DNA from: Candidatus Aminicenantota bacterium
GTDB lineage: Bacteria; Acidobacteriota; Aminicenantia; Aminicenantales; Saccharicenantaceae
Assembly: GCA_014360015.1 (NCBI GenBank)
Contig: JACIYJ010000005.1
Span: 62,001-126,000, forward strand
Direction of reading: 5' to 3'
Length of the DNA: 64,000 nucleotides
The notes below the pieces were generated by a model, which worked only from the letters and a program-made list of their open reading frames with translations, was not told where the DNA came from and made no database searches. Position numbers and translations under genes: made by a program. The first letter of the stretch is position 1. Each line of letters begins with the position of its first letter. Of the stretch, positions 46,364 to 53,806 are shown one piece after another.

Positions 46364-46539
46364 ACTGAAGGGTTGATGACCTGAGTAGTTTTTTAAGATT
46401 GGAGCCATCTGTCGCAGGCTTGTTTGGGTCAGAAAAATGGGCGAGAGCAAAGAAGCGGTGGGTTGTTCAGATAAATCTGATTTTTTCAAGGCAGTCATTA
46501 TGAGATGATTTTATGACTGGATTAGGTTATCATTTATAA

Positions 46540-48159
46540 GTGATGATCAGCTTCAGACAAACCAGCAGGAAGTTTTCCATCTGCTGGCTTAGTCTGTATT
46601 GTTTAACCTTTTTGTCGGGGATTCTCTGGTCTGGCTCTCCAGCCTTGTTCGATGCCCCTAAACCCAAGCCTGGTGGTGTTTTGAAGATTAAGGCTTATGG
46701 CCGCAGCCTTAATACTGACCTCGACCCGGCAGGTAACGGTTACCCCATAGTGATCGAACATCTTTATGAAGGTCTGGTCAGGCTTGATCAGAGTTTGAGT
46801 CTTTTCCCCGGAGTAGCCGATTACTGGACGATTTCTGAGGGTGGCAAGAAAGTTACTTTTTATTTAAGGAAAGATGCCGTCTTCCATAATGGTCAGGAAG
46901 TTACAGCCGAAGATGTCAAATTTTCATTTGAGAGGTTATTTCAGCTAAAAGGCAATCCGCTTTTTTATCTTTTTGCTACCAGAATAGAGGGTGGAGAGGA
47001 ATTCTGGCAAGGATTGGCTCCTGAAGTCAGGGGGTTAAAGGTTATTGACACTAAGACTCTGGAAATAGACTGGAAGTATCCCAGCGTAGCCAATTTTTAT
47101 TTCCTGGCGGCCAGTTTTGCCAAAGTTCTGCCGCGAAATCTGGTTCTCAAGGAGAAAAAAAGATTTTTCAGCAGACCTGTCGGAGCCGGTCCTTTTAAGT
47201 TTGATTTCTGGCTGAGAAATTCCCGTCTGGACATCATTGGAATCAGGCTGGTGAAGAATGAGCGGTACTTTGGCCGGAAGCCTTATGTTCAGGCAGTCGA
47301 AGTCAGCCCTTATTTCCTGCTGGATGATTTCTTCCGGGATGATGTTCAGGTGGTTCCTTACCTTTCTTACCGAATTTCCAGAAACAAATATCAAGTGATT
47401 GAGAGTAATTCTCTCCACATAGTTTACCTTTTATTCAGCTGTCATTTACCTCCCTTTGACCGACCCGAAATCAGAAAAGCCCTGAAAATTTTTATTGAAA
47501 AGAGTAAATTGGCTGGTCTGACTTCTTCCCCCGCTTATTTTGGCCAGGTCCTGGACAATTATATCCCACCATATCTGCCAGGCTTTTTACCCACCGAGAA
47601 GGAAGAAGAGCCAAGCCTGAGCCGGGTTTTAGAAACGCTGTCTTCCTGCGGGCTGGGCAATTCAGAAAAGCCCCTGGTGGTCAATCTGTATTTCGAGTTT
47701 CCCCAGAAAGAGCTTGTTCAGAACATCTATCGCGAGCTGAGAGAAGAGCTTTTACCGGCAGGAATCAGGCTCGAGCTAAAGCTGGTTAAATCGCTGGATG
47801 AGATCAAAAATGATAAGACACCTTATATCGTTTATTTTGATTGGTTGATGAATTTTCCTGACCCTGAATTTCTGATTTATCCACTTTTTCATTCCGGGTC
47901 TTATTTCAACAGCAATTATATTCACTATCGGAATCAGGAGGTAGATGAACTGTTAGAAGCTCAGCGGGTCAGTCCGGGTTTTGACCGTCGGGTGATGCTT
48001 TTCAGGCAGATAGAAGAGTTGCTCAGAGCTGAAGTTCCGGCTATTCCCCTTTATTTTTTTAAACAGAGGTTAGCCTATCAACCGTACATCAAAAATTTAA
48101 AATCACAACCGCTGGGCTTTTTTTACCTTAATTTAAGGGATGCCTGGATAGACCGATGA
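46540..48159 (+). CDS. Peptide-binding (SBP_bac_5) periplasmic protein, kinase-coupled
   Basis: A 539-residue DppA/OppA-type binding protein with an N-terminal signal region (residues 12-35). The family block VADYWTISEGGKKVTFYLRK and the AEDVKFSFERL segment are typical. No ABC permease or ATPase gene is next to it. Instead its stop overlaps the start of a histidine-kinase gene (ATGA, 48156-48159), a translational coupling that suggests the protein senses peptides for that kinase instead of, or besides, transport. Two starts are possible: GTG 46540 and ATG 46543. Confidence 0.88.
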   Translation: MMISFRQTSRKFSICWLSLYCLTFLSGILWSGSPALFDAPKPKPGGVLKIKAYGRSLNTDLDPAGNGYPIVIEHLYEGLVRLDQSLSLFPGVADYWTISEGGKKVTFYLRKDAVFHNGQEVTAEDVKFSFERLFQLKGNPLFYLFATRIEGGEEFWQGLAPEVRGLKVIDTKTLEIDWKYPSVANFYFLAASFAKVLPRNLVLKEKKRFFSRPVGAGPFKFDFWLRNSRLDIIGIRLVKNERYFGRKPYVQAVEVSPYFLLDDFFRDDVQVVPYLSYRISRNKYQVIESNSLHIVYLLFSCHLPPFDRPEIRKALKIFIEKSKLAGLTSSPAYFGQVLDNYIPPYLPGFLPTEKEEEPSLSRVLETLSSCGLGNSEKPLVVNLYFEFPQKELVQNIYRELREELLPAGIRLELKLVKSLDEIKNDKTPYIVYFDWLMNFPDPEFLIYPLFHSGSYFNSNYIHYRNQEVDELLEAQRVSPGFDRRVMLFRQIEELLRAEVPAIPLYFFKQRLAYQPYIKNLKSQPLGFFYLNLRDAWIDR

Positions 48160-49634
48160 GCAGAATAAAGAAATTGCGGGTTTCAATTTACGGGCAGTTA
48201 GTTTTCTGGACATCGGTCATCCTCGTCCTTTTAATGTTTGGAGTTCTGTTCATCATCCAGAATAGAGAAGTCAAGTCTATCTATCAGGATAAAAAAAACC
48301 GCGGTCTGGTGATGGTCCGCTACATTGCTGAGATGAATGTCCGGCGTCTGGTTCTCTGGGACCTGGATCCTATAGATGAGAATATTTCGGGCCTGATCAG
48401 GGACGACTTGGCTTATGTCATCTTTTATGACCGGAATGGAAGACCGGTGGTGGTCAGTGAAAGCATTGCTGGCAATGCTGATGTTATTAATCAGACCAGC
48501 TGTGCTGGAAGAGTCTCACCTGAAGATGTTTTTTATCGAAACATCAGTCTGGTCAGCCAGGGAAAATCTTATAAGGTAATGGAAATAGAGATTCCAATTT
48601 TTGTTCCCGGCTCTGAGACCAAATGGGGGTCGGTGAAAATCGGCCTGAAGCTGGAAGATGTTCAGGAAAGAATTTACAAAACGCGGCTGGTCCTGCTGGG
48701 TTTTGGCCTGGTGGCTCTGCTTTTGACAATTCTTAGCAGCAATTTGCTGGCCCGGAGGATAACCAGGCCTATCAAAAACCTGGTTGAAGGCACCAAAAGA
48801 ATTTCCCGCGGTGATTTTACATACAGAATACCTGTGATCTCTTCTGATGAAATAGGCGAATTAACTCAAAGCTTCAATGAGATGACCGAACAGTTGCTTA
48901 TTGCCAGACGCCAGACCGAGGAAGCTAACAGGAGACTTGTCCAGGCCGAAAAACTGGCCTCAATCGGCCGGCTATCGGCTACCATTGCTCATGAAATTCG
49001 CAATCCGCTGACCTCGGTTAAGCTGAATATCCAGAAACTGGCCGAGAGTGAAAAGCTGGATGAGCTGGAGAAAGAACACTTAGCCATCGCCCAGGAGGGA
49101 ATTGATCAGATCGAAAAATTTATCAAAGAGCTGCTCAGCTTTACTCGGGCTTCAGTTCTTCAGCCAGATTACTTTTCCATGGAAGAAATACTGGAAGAAT
49201 CACTGAAGATGCTCAAGCCTTCTCTGGCAGAGAAGAAGATAATTCTGGAGAAAGATTTTGAAAAAGACTTACCTCAGGCTTATGTTGATGGAGATAAGTT
49301 GAGACAGGTTTTTCTTAATGTTTTGCGGAACGCCTACGAAGCAGTGAATGAGGGTGGGAAAATTGAAATTTCCTTGAGGATGAACAGGGAAAAAGACAGA
49401 CCCTGTTTTGAAATCAGAATCAGCGATAACGGCTGCGGCATTCCCGAGAAGGATTGGGAAAACATCTTTGAACCATTCTTTACCACCAAAAGCTCGGGAG
49501 CCGGTCTTGGTCTGGCCAATGCCAGAAGGATCCTGGAACAGCACGGGGGAACGATTAAAGTTGTCAAAAAAGATGGGCCGGGGAGCTGCTTTTTGCTCAC
49601 AGTTCCCTGCCAAACTCCATCTCGGGAGGAATGA
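48156..49634 (+). CDS. Membrane sensor histidine kinase
   Basis: A 492-residue kinase. TM1 (about residues 13-35), a periplasmic domain of about 140 residues, TM2 (about 173-195) and HAMP (about 196-250) are followed by the HisKA helix with phospho-acceptor H279 in IAHEIRNPLTSVK, and an HATPase domain with NVLRNAYEAVN, SDNGCGIP, GAGLGLANAR. The architecture is the NtrB/ZraS-like type. Both ends are coupled by ATGA overlaps to neighbours, upstream to the peptide-binding protein and downstream to the sigma-54 regulator, so the three are one operon. Confidence 0.94.
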   Translation: MSRIKKLRVSIYGQLVFWTSVILVLLMFGVLFIIQNREVKSIYQDKKNRGLVMVRYIAEMNVRRLVLWDLDPIDENISGLIRDDLAYVIFYDRNGRPVVVSESIAGNADVINQTSCAGRVSPEDVFYRNISLVSQGKSYKVMEIEIPIFVPGSETKWGSVKIGLKLEDVQERIYKTRLVLLGFGLVALLLTILSSNLLARRITRPIKNLVEGTKRISRGDFTYRIPVISSDEIGELTQSFNEMTEQLLIARRQTEEANRRLVQAEKLASIGRLSATIAHEIRNPLTSVKLNIQKLAESEKLDELEKEHLAIAQEGIDQIEKFIKELLSFTRASVLQPDYFSMEEILEESLKMLKPSLAEKKIILEKDFEKDLPQAYVDGDKLRQVFLNVLRNAYEAVNEGGKIEISLRMNREKDRPCFEIRISDNGCGIPEKDWENIFEPFFTTKSSGAGLGLANARRILEQHGGTIKVVKKDGPGSCFLLTVPCQTPSREE

Positions 49635-51001
49635 CCATGGCTATGATTTTAGTAATAGAAGATGATTCCTTAGTCAGCCGGACCCTCGTTTCTCATCTGA
49701 AAAAGAGGGGGCTTGAAGTCAAACTGGCTGAGACCGGAGAAGAAGGGCTGGAACTTTTTCAGGAATTTCAGCCGGAGTTAGTCCTTCTGGATATTAAATT
49801 GCCTGATATCAACGGGCTCGAAGTTTTAAAACAGATTAAGTACGAAAACAAGCATACTTCAGTCATAATCATGACCGCTTTTGATGATATGAAAACCACG
49901 GTGGAAGCCATAAAAGCCGGAGCCTTTGAATATCTGGTCAAACCCTTAGATTATCTGGAACTGGACCTGACCATAGACAAAGCCTTTCAGATGAGAGCCT
50001 TAGAGGAGAAAGTTAGTTATCTCATTGAAGAAAAGCAAAAAGAATATCAGATTGATAACATCATCGGTCGCTCGCCTCAAATGAGAGAAGTCTTCAAGAT
50101 GATCGGTTCGGTGGCTAATACCAGGACGAATGTCCTTATTCAGGGTGAAAGCGGCACTGGAAAAGAGCTGGTGGCCAAAGCTATCCACTACAACAGCCCC
50201 TTCAAGGACGAGCCTTTCATTGTCATCAATTGTTCAGCCATTTCTGATACGTTGCTTGAATCTGAACTCTTCGGCCATGTCAAGGGAGCCTTTACCGATG
50301 CCGTCACTGAGACCAGAGGAAAATTTGAAATAGCCGGGAAAGGTACCCTTTTTCTGGATGAGATAGGTGATATTTCACCTAATCTGCAGTCGAAACTCTT
50401 GAGAGTGATCGAGACACGGGATTTTATGAAAGTCGGCGGAGAGAAGATTCTCAAGACCGAAGCCAGAATCATTGCGGCCACCAACCAGAACCTGAAAGAA
50501 CTGGTAGCTCAGGGAAAATTCAGGGAAGACCTGTATTATCGGCTAAAGGTGGTAGAGATCACTCTGCCGCCTCTCAGGGAAAGACGTGAAGATATACCTG
50601 ACCTGGTGGCTTATCTTCTGGAGAAAATCAACCGCGAACTTAAGAAGAATGTCCGAAAGGTTCCGCCTGAGGTCATGGAATACCTGATGAATCAGCCCTG
50701 GAAGGGTAATGTCCGGGAGCTGGAGAATGCTCTGACCAGGGCGGTTATTCTGGCCAAGGGAGATGTGATTCTTAAGGAACATTTGCCCTTTGAGCCGGCA
50801 GCTCAAGTCCAGGCTCAGGAAAAATCGCTAATTCCCAAGGAACTTGTACCCCTGTGGGAAGTGGAAAAAAGATACATCCAATATGTTCTGGAAGTTACCA
50901 AAGGCAGCAAGACCAGGGCCTGCCAGATTCTGGAAATCAGCCGGCCGACGCTTGATAAAAAGATAAAAGACTATAACCTGAAGGTCGAGACTTCTGATTA
51001 G
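49631..51001 (+). CDS. NtrC-family sigma-54 response regulator
   Basis: A 456-residue activator with three domains: REC (residues 4-120, phospho-acceptor Asp in LVLLDIKLPD), AAA+ (about 145-370) with Walker A GESGTGKELVAKA and Walker B TLFLDEIGD, and a C-terminal Fis-type helix-turn-helix (RACQILEISRPTLDKKIKDY). The sigma-54 contact loop reads GAFTDA (residues 219-224) instead of GAFTGA, a variant that occurs naturally in some family members. GGAGG precedes ATG. It presumably acts on sigma-54 promoters such as those at 51114 and 52737. Confidence 0.95.
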   Translation: MTMAMILVIEDDSLVSRTLVSHLKKRGLEVKLAETGEEGLELFQEFQPELVLLDIKLPDINGLEVLKQIKYENKHTSVIIMTAFDDMKTTVEAIKAGAFEYLVKPLDYLELDLTIDKAFQMRALEEKVSYLIEEKQKEYQIDNIIGRSPQMREVFKMIGSVANTRTNVLIQGESGTGKELVAKAIHYNSPFKDEPFIVINCSAISDTLLESELFGHVKGAFTDAVTETRGKFEIAGKGTLFLDEIGDISPNLQSKLLRVIETRDFMKVGGEKILKTEARIIAATNQNLKELVAQGKFREDLYYRLKVVEITLPPLRERREDIPDLVAYLLEKINRELKKNVRKVPPEVMEYLMNQPWKGNVRELENALTRAVILAKGDVILKEHLPFEPAAQVQAQEKSLIPKELVPLWEVEKRYIQYVLEVTKGSKTRACQILEISRPTLDKKIKDYNLKVETSD

Positions 51002-51004
51002 AAT

Positions 51005-51018
51005 AGCCGCGGGCATAA
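51005..51018 (+). promoter_or_regulatory. Candidate enhancer motif, copy 1
   Basis: AGCCGCGGGCATAA matches 12 of 14 positions of the sequence at 52650-52663. It lies 110 bases upstream of the GG of the sigma-54 promoter at 51114, against 88 bases for the other copy; the 22-base difference is close to two helical turns. A possible binding site for the regulator encoded just upstream. Confidence 0.35.
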
Positions 51019-51113
51019 CTATCCTTTCTGTAAAAAAAATTAACAACCAATAAGAAAATTAGCATTTTCAGTCATTTTTTAAGTGTCTCTTCCCTTAAAT
51101 TAATCAAGTATTC

Positions 51114-51129
51114 TGGCACGAAATCTGCT
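51114..51129 (+). promoter_or_regulatory. Sigma-54 promoter
   Basis: TGGCACGAAATCTGCT matches the consensus TGGCACGnnnnTTGCW at all but one fixed position. The GG and GC elements are 12 bases apart as required. Transcription would begin near 51140, so the response regulator at 51151 would have a very short leader. Confidence 0.8.
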
Positions 51130-51150
51130 CTTATGTTGAAGGGTGCAATT

Positions 51151-51513
51151 ATGTTGGAAAAAAGAATAGTCATTGTTGATGATGACGAATCCATCAGGAA
51201 AACTTTTTTCCTCCTGCTAACTTCCAGATACAATGTTTATCTGGCCAGAGATGCCAGGGAAGCCTTAGCCAGGTTTCAGAAAGCTCCGGTTGACCTGATT
51301 ATCGCTGATTTCAGGTTGCCTTATAAGAATGGCCTTCAGATGCTCCATGATTTTCGCCAGGCCGGTTATCAGGGTAAGATTATTCTGATCTCGGCTTTTC
51401 CGGAGCAGGTCAAAACAGAAGAACTTCAGGCGCTCGGAGTGGATCACCTTTTTGTCAAACCCCTGGACCTTAAGGCTTTTACTGAGACTGTTGACCGGCT
51501 TCTGGAGACCTGA
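51151..51513 (+). CDS. Single-domain response regulator
   Basis: A 120-residue receiver-only protein (CheY/Spo0F type). The acidic pair is in VIVDDDES, the phospho-acceptor Asp is in LIIADFRLP, and the conserved Lys is in FVKPLD; the Thr/Ser position is in ILISA. With no output domain it must act by protein contact or phosphate relay. An upstream ATG at 51133 is rejected because it lies before the predicted sigma-54 transcription start and has no ribosome site; GAAGGG precedes 51151. Confidence 0.9.
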   Translation: MLEKRIVIVDDDESIRKTFFLLLTSRYNVYLARDAREALARFQKAPVDLIIADFRLPYKNGLQMLHDFRQAGYQGKIILISAFPEQVKTEELQALGVDHLFVKPLDLKAFTETVDRLLET

Positions 51514-51772
51514 CTTAATTAACGCCCCTCTATTAAAGACCTTTTTTCCTTCTTCCTGGAGGTTTCAGGCTAATTTTACGAAAGTTTGGGTCTTTTTAGT
51601 TTCGTCGTTGAGGTTTTTTTATTGCCAATTAGCGGGGATTTTTTACTGGCCCAATCTTTTTCAAGAAGATTATCCCAGAATTCAATTCAGGAACCATTTC
51701 TCGAACCGAAAAAATTCCGCATCTGGGTGAGTTGGACTTAACTAACTGAGCTAAAAATGGTAGACTTCAGGC
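51514..51772. other. Intergenic region, no gene recognised
   Basis: 259 bases between the receiver protein and the DUF89 gene. T-rich stretches near 51540 and 51630 occur, but no proper terminator stem, small gene or RNA was recognised. Confidence 0.35.
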
Positions 51773-52639
51773 ATGAAAGCAGCGGCCGAATGCTATCTAT
51801 GCCTAATGAGCCAGGTTTTGAGAACTGCCCGGGTTCTCGGGACTGATGAAGTTTTATCTAAGAAAATGGCCCGGGAAGGCTGTGCCTTTCTGGCCAGCAC
51901 CGATTTTGATCGAACTCCACCTGAGATTTCTGCCGGCTTATACCAGCTTCTGGCTGAACTAAGTGGGAATTTTGACCCTTACTACGAGCTCAAAAGGGAG
52001 AACATCCGGAAGGCCTTAGAACTTTATCCTGAATTAAAAAGCCTGACCGACAGCTCGGCGGATCCTTTGAGAACTGCCCTGGAAATTTCCCTGGCCGGCA
52101 ATGTCATCGATTTTGGAGCTAACTCGGAGGATGACTGGCTTCAGGATAGGAAATTTCTTAAACTCGGGATGATGGCCATTGATGATTATACCCTGTTGTC
52201 TGACGACCTTAAACGGGCCGAAAATATTGTCTTCCTCGGCGATAACGCTGGAGAGACGGTTTTTGACCGGCTGCTTATTGAAAAAATAGGGAAGAGAGTT
52301 GTTTATGCGGTCAGAGAGAAGCCCATCATCAATGATGCCACTCTGGAAGAAGCCCGGCTGTCAGGACTGGCGGAAGTGGCGGAAATAGTTTCCTCCGGTT
52401 GCCATGCTCCCGGGACTGTTCTGGAGCAATGTTCGCCAGAATTTCTTCGAAAGCTGGCTGAAGCGGATTTAATCCTTAGCAAGGGCCAGGGCAATTTTGA
52501 ATGCCTGGAACAGATAAGGGGACCTTTCTATTTCCTTCTCAAGGCCAAATGTGAGGTGGTTTCAAGACATTTGGGTGTACCTAAGGGCAGCCTGATTTTA
52601 GCCCGGTCCAGGAATTTCAGTCCGAGGCTTCTGGCTTAG
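51773..52639 (+). CDS. DUF89 damage-control phosphatase-like protein
   Basis: A 288-residue DUF89/ARMT1-family protein. Members are metal-dependent phosphatases that remove damaged phospho-metabolites. The N-terminal ECYLCLMSQ (CxxC) marks the prokaryotic subgroup. The metal-site blocks NVIDFGANSED, VFLGDNAGETVFDRLL and KGQGNFECLE are all present. Nothing about its neighbours fixes the substrate; it sits between two sigma-54 promoters but has no obvious one of its own. Confidence 0.88.
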   Translation: MKAAAECYLCLMSQVLRTARVLGTDEVLSKKMAREGCAFLASTDFDRTPPEISAGLYQLLAELSGNFDPYYELKRENIRKALELYPELKSLTDSSADPLRTALEISLAGNVIDFGANSEDDWLQDRKFLKLGMMAIDDYTLLSDDLKRAENIVFLGDNAGETVFDRLLIEKIGKRVVYAVREKPIINDATLEEARLSGLAEVAEIVSSGCHAPGTVLEQCSPEFLRKLAEADLILSKGQGNFECLEQIRGPFYFLLKAKCEVVSRHLGVPKGSLILARSRNFSPRLLA

Positions 52640-52649
52640 TTTGTTTTAA

Positions 52650-52675
52650 AGCGGCGGGCGTAAAAAATTTTTACG
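52650..52675 (+). promoter_or_regulatory. Candidate enhancer motif, copy 2, with palindrome
   Basis: AGCGGCGGGCGTAA (52650-52663) repeats the motif found at 51005. Overlapping it is an exact palindrome, CGTAAAAA-A-TTTTTACG (52659-52675), centred 71 bases before the promoter GG. A related but imperfect sequence, TGTAAAAAAAATTAACA, lies at 51029-51045 before the first sigma-54 promoter. Confidence 0.4.
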
Positions 52676-52736
52676 TCATCTGTAATTTTTTTTAAATTTT
52701 TTTTGTTTTTCAATTCAGTCCTTCCCTTATAAATTT

Positions 52737-52752
52737 TGGCACGAAAGTTGCA
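52737..52752 (+). promoter_or_regulatory. Sigma-54 promoter, perfect match
   Basis: TGGCACGAAAGTTGCA matches every fixed position of the consensus TGGCACGnnnnTTGCW. Transcription is expected to begin near 52763. It leads into a short unit ending in the terminator at 53005-53041. Confidence 0.88.
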
Positions 52753-52762
52753 ATTAATAAAA

Positions 52763-53041
52763 GTGGAATGCGAAAAATGGTGATGATTAAAAGAAACAAT
52801 AAAATAGAAACGAAAAGGTACTCATTTCTCATAGATTCAATCGTTGGGTTGGGGAGGGAGACGTTGAGGGTACATGGGCCAATGAAAAATTCAAAGGCTC
52901 CCTCCCTTTGTATTTATCTGGAAGAAGACGAGCGCACCCAAATAAATGCCTCCTTTTTGCCCTTCTTTGCCCTTCTTTCCATTCCCCCTTCCTTCAATTA
53001 AATCAGAGGGGTGCACGGCGGCACCCCTCTCTTTCTTTTTT
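52763..53041 (+). ncRNA. Putative sigma-54-dependent small RNA
   Basis: About 279 bases bounded by a perfect sigma-54 promoter and an intrinsic terminator. An internal stem GGGAGGGAG (52852-52860) with CTCCCTCCC (52898-52906) encloses a 37-base loop. The stretch 52948-52996 is almost all pyrimidine, with repeats of TTTGCCCTTC and a CCTCC that could pair with Shine-Dalgarno sequences. A 77-codon frame (52768-53001) exists but has no ribosome site, starts about five bases after the predicted transcript start, and matches no family I know. A small mRNA cannot be excluded. Confidence 0.55.
53005..53041 (+). terminator. Intrinsic terminator
   Basis: AGAGGGGTGC (53005-53014) pairs perfectly with GCACCCCTCT (53021-53030) across a six-base loop, followed by CTTTCTTTTTTT. 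This is the clearest rho-independent terminator in the window. Confidence 0.9.
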
Positions 53042-53086
53042 TAAAGTTTGATAAAGCTAAAAAACTCTTTTTCTCTTAATTTTGCC

Positions 53087-53635
53087 TTAAATTTGCTTTT
53101 TCTTCAGAAATTCACCCAGTCTCAAAGATAATTCGTTCTTTACTGCCATTCTGTTTTCAGCCGAAATTTTTATGATTTCCACATCTGGCCTGCTTTTTAT
53201 TTTTTCAATAAAAGAAGTGCCGTAAAGGGCAATTGTGGCCAGAAGCGGTCGGGGATTTTCTATCAGTTCGAGGATGATTTTCCTGAATTTATCAGACAAG
53301 CATTCCATCTTGCCAATTTCATCTATGACCACCAGGTCTATGGCAGGGCCGGTGAAAGGAATGGCCGATAGGAATTTTTCGAAATTTTCTATGTCTACTC
53401 CATATTTACCGACGCGGGGAGAAGTTTTCATGTCAACGTGGCTCAGGACAGATCGGTGGCCATCGGGGCTGATTAATTCAAAACCGCGGCGCTGGCCTCT
53501 TTCCCTTATTTCTCTGGTTATAAAACCTGCAATTTTTCCCCGGTCCTTCCACTCTTGAATAAGACTTTCAACCAGAGTGGTCTTGCCACAGCCCGGCAAG
53601 CCAGTAATTAAAATTTTTAGTCCTTTTTCTGGCAT
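53087..53635 (-). CDS. THEP1-type nucleoside-triphosphatase
   Basis: A 182-residue P-loop NTPase of the THEP1 family (named from Aquifex; also archaea and animals). Walker A is GLPGCGKTT (residues 12-20) and Walker B is LVVIDEIGKMEC, the family hallmark. GFITREIRERGQRRGFEL and PLLATIALYG are also typical. These enzymes hydrolyse several NTPs slowly and the role is unknown, possibly RNA or nucleotide related. The gene stands alone, convergent with the sRNA unit and divergent from the M24 peptidase gene. Confidence 0.9.
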   Translation of the reverse strand: MPEKGLKILITGLPGCGKTTLVESLIQEWKDRGKIAGFITREIRERGQRRGFELISPDGHRSVLSHVDMKTSPRVGKYGVDIENFEKFLSAIPFTGPAIDLVVIDEIGKMECLSDKFRKIILELIENPRPLLATIALYGTSFIEKIKSRPDVEIIKISAENRMAVKNELSLRLGEFLKKKQI

Positions 53636-53806
53636 TTATTTTTCCGGCACTTATTCTGGTCAATCTGTTGTTATAACCGATTCAACGGAATAAGCAAACC
53701 ACAAAATAATATTTCGCCCTGACCACAGCCCGATAAGATTAAAATTATTTCCATTCTGGAACATTGTTCTCATTGCACGGAAAGAATAATTTTAATAAAC
53801 TCAGAA

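Noticed and set aside
46385..46498. Minus-strand frame reaching into the dipeptidase 3' region
   Set aside because: Most of it lies opposite a conserved enzyme and the rest is low complexity.
51452..51730. 92-codon frame after the receiver gene
   Set aside because: It overlaps the receiver gene end, is rich in Phe, Trp and Leu, and has no ribosome site; probably chance in a T-rich gap.
52768..53001. 77-codon frame inside the sigma-54 unit as a protein gene
   Set aside because: No ribosome site, start only about five bases after the predicted transcript start, and no family resemblance. Kept open as an alternative to the sRNA but not listed as a gene.
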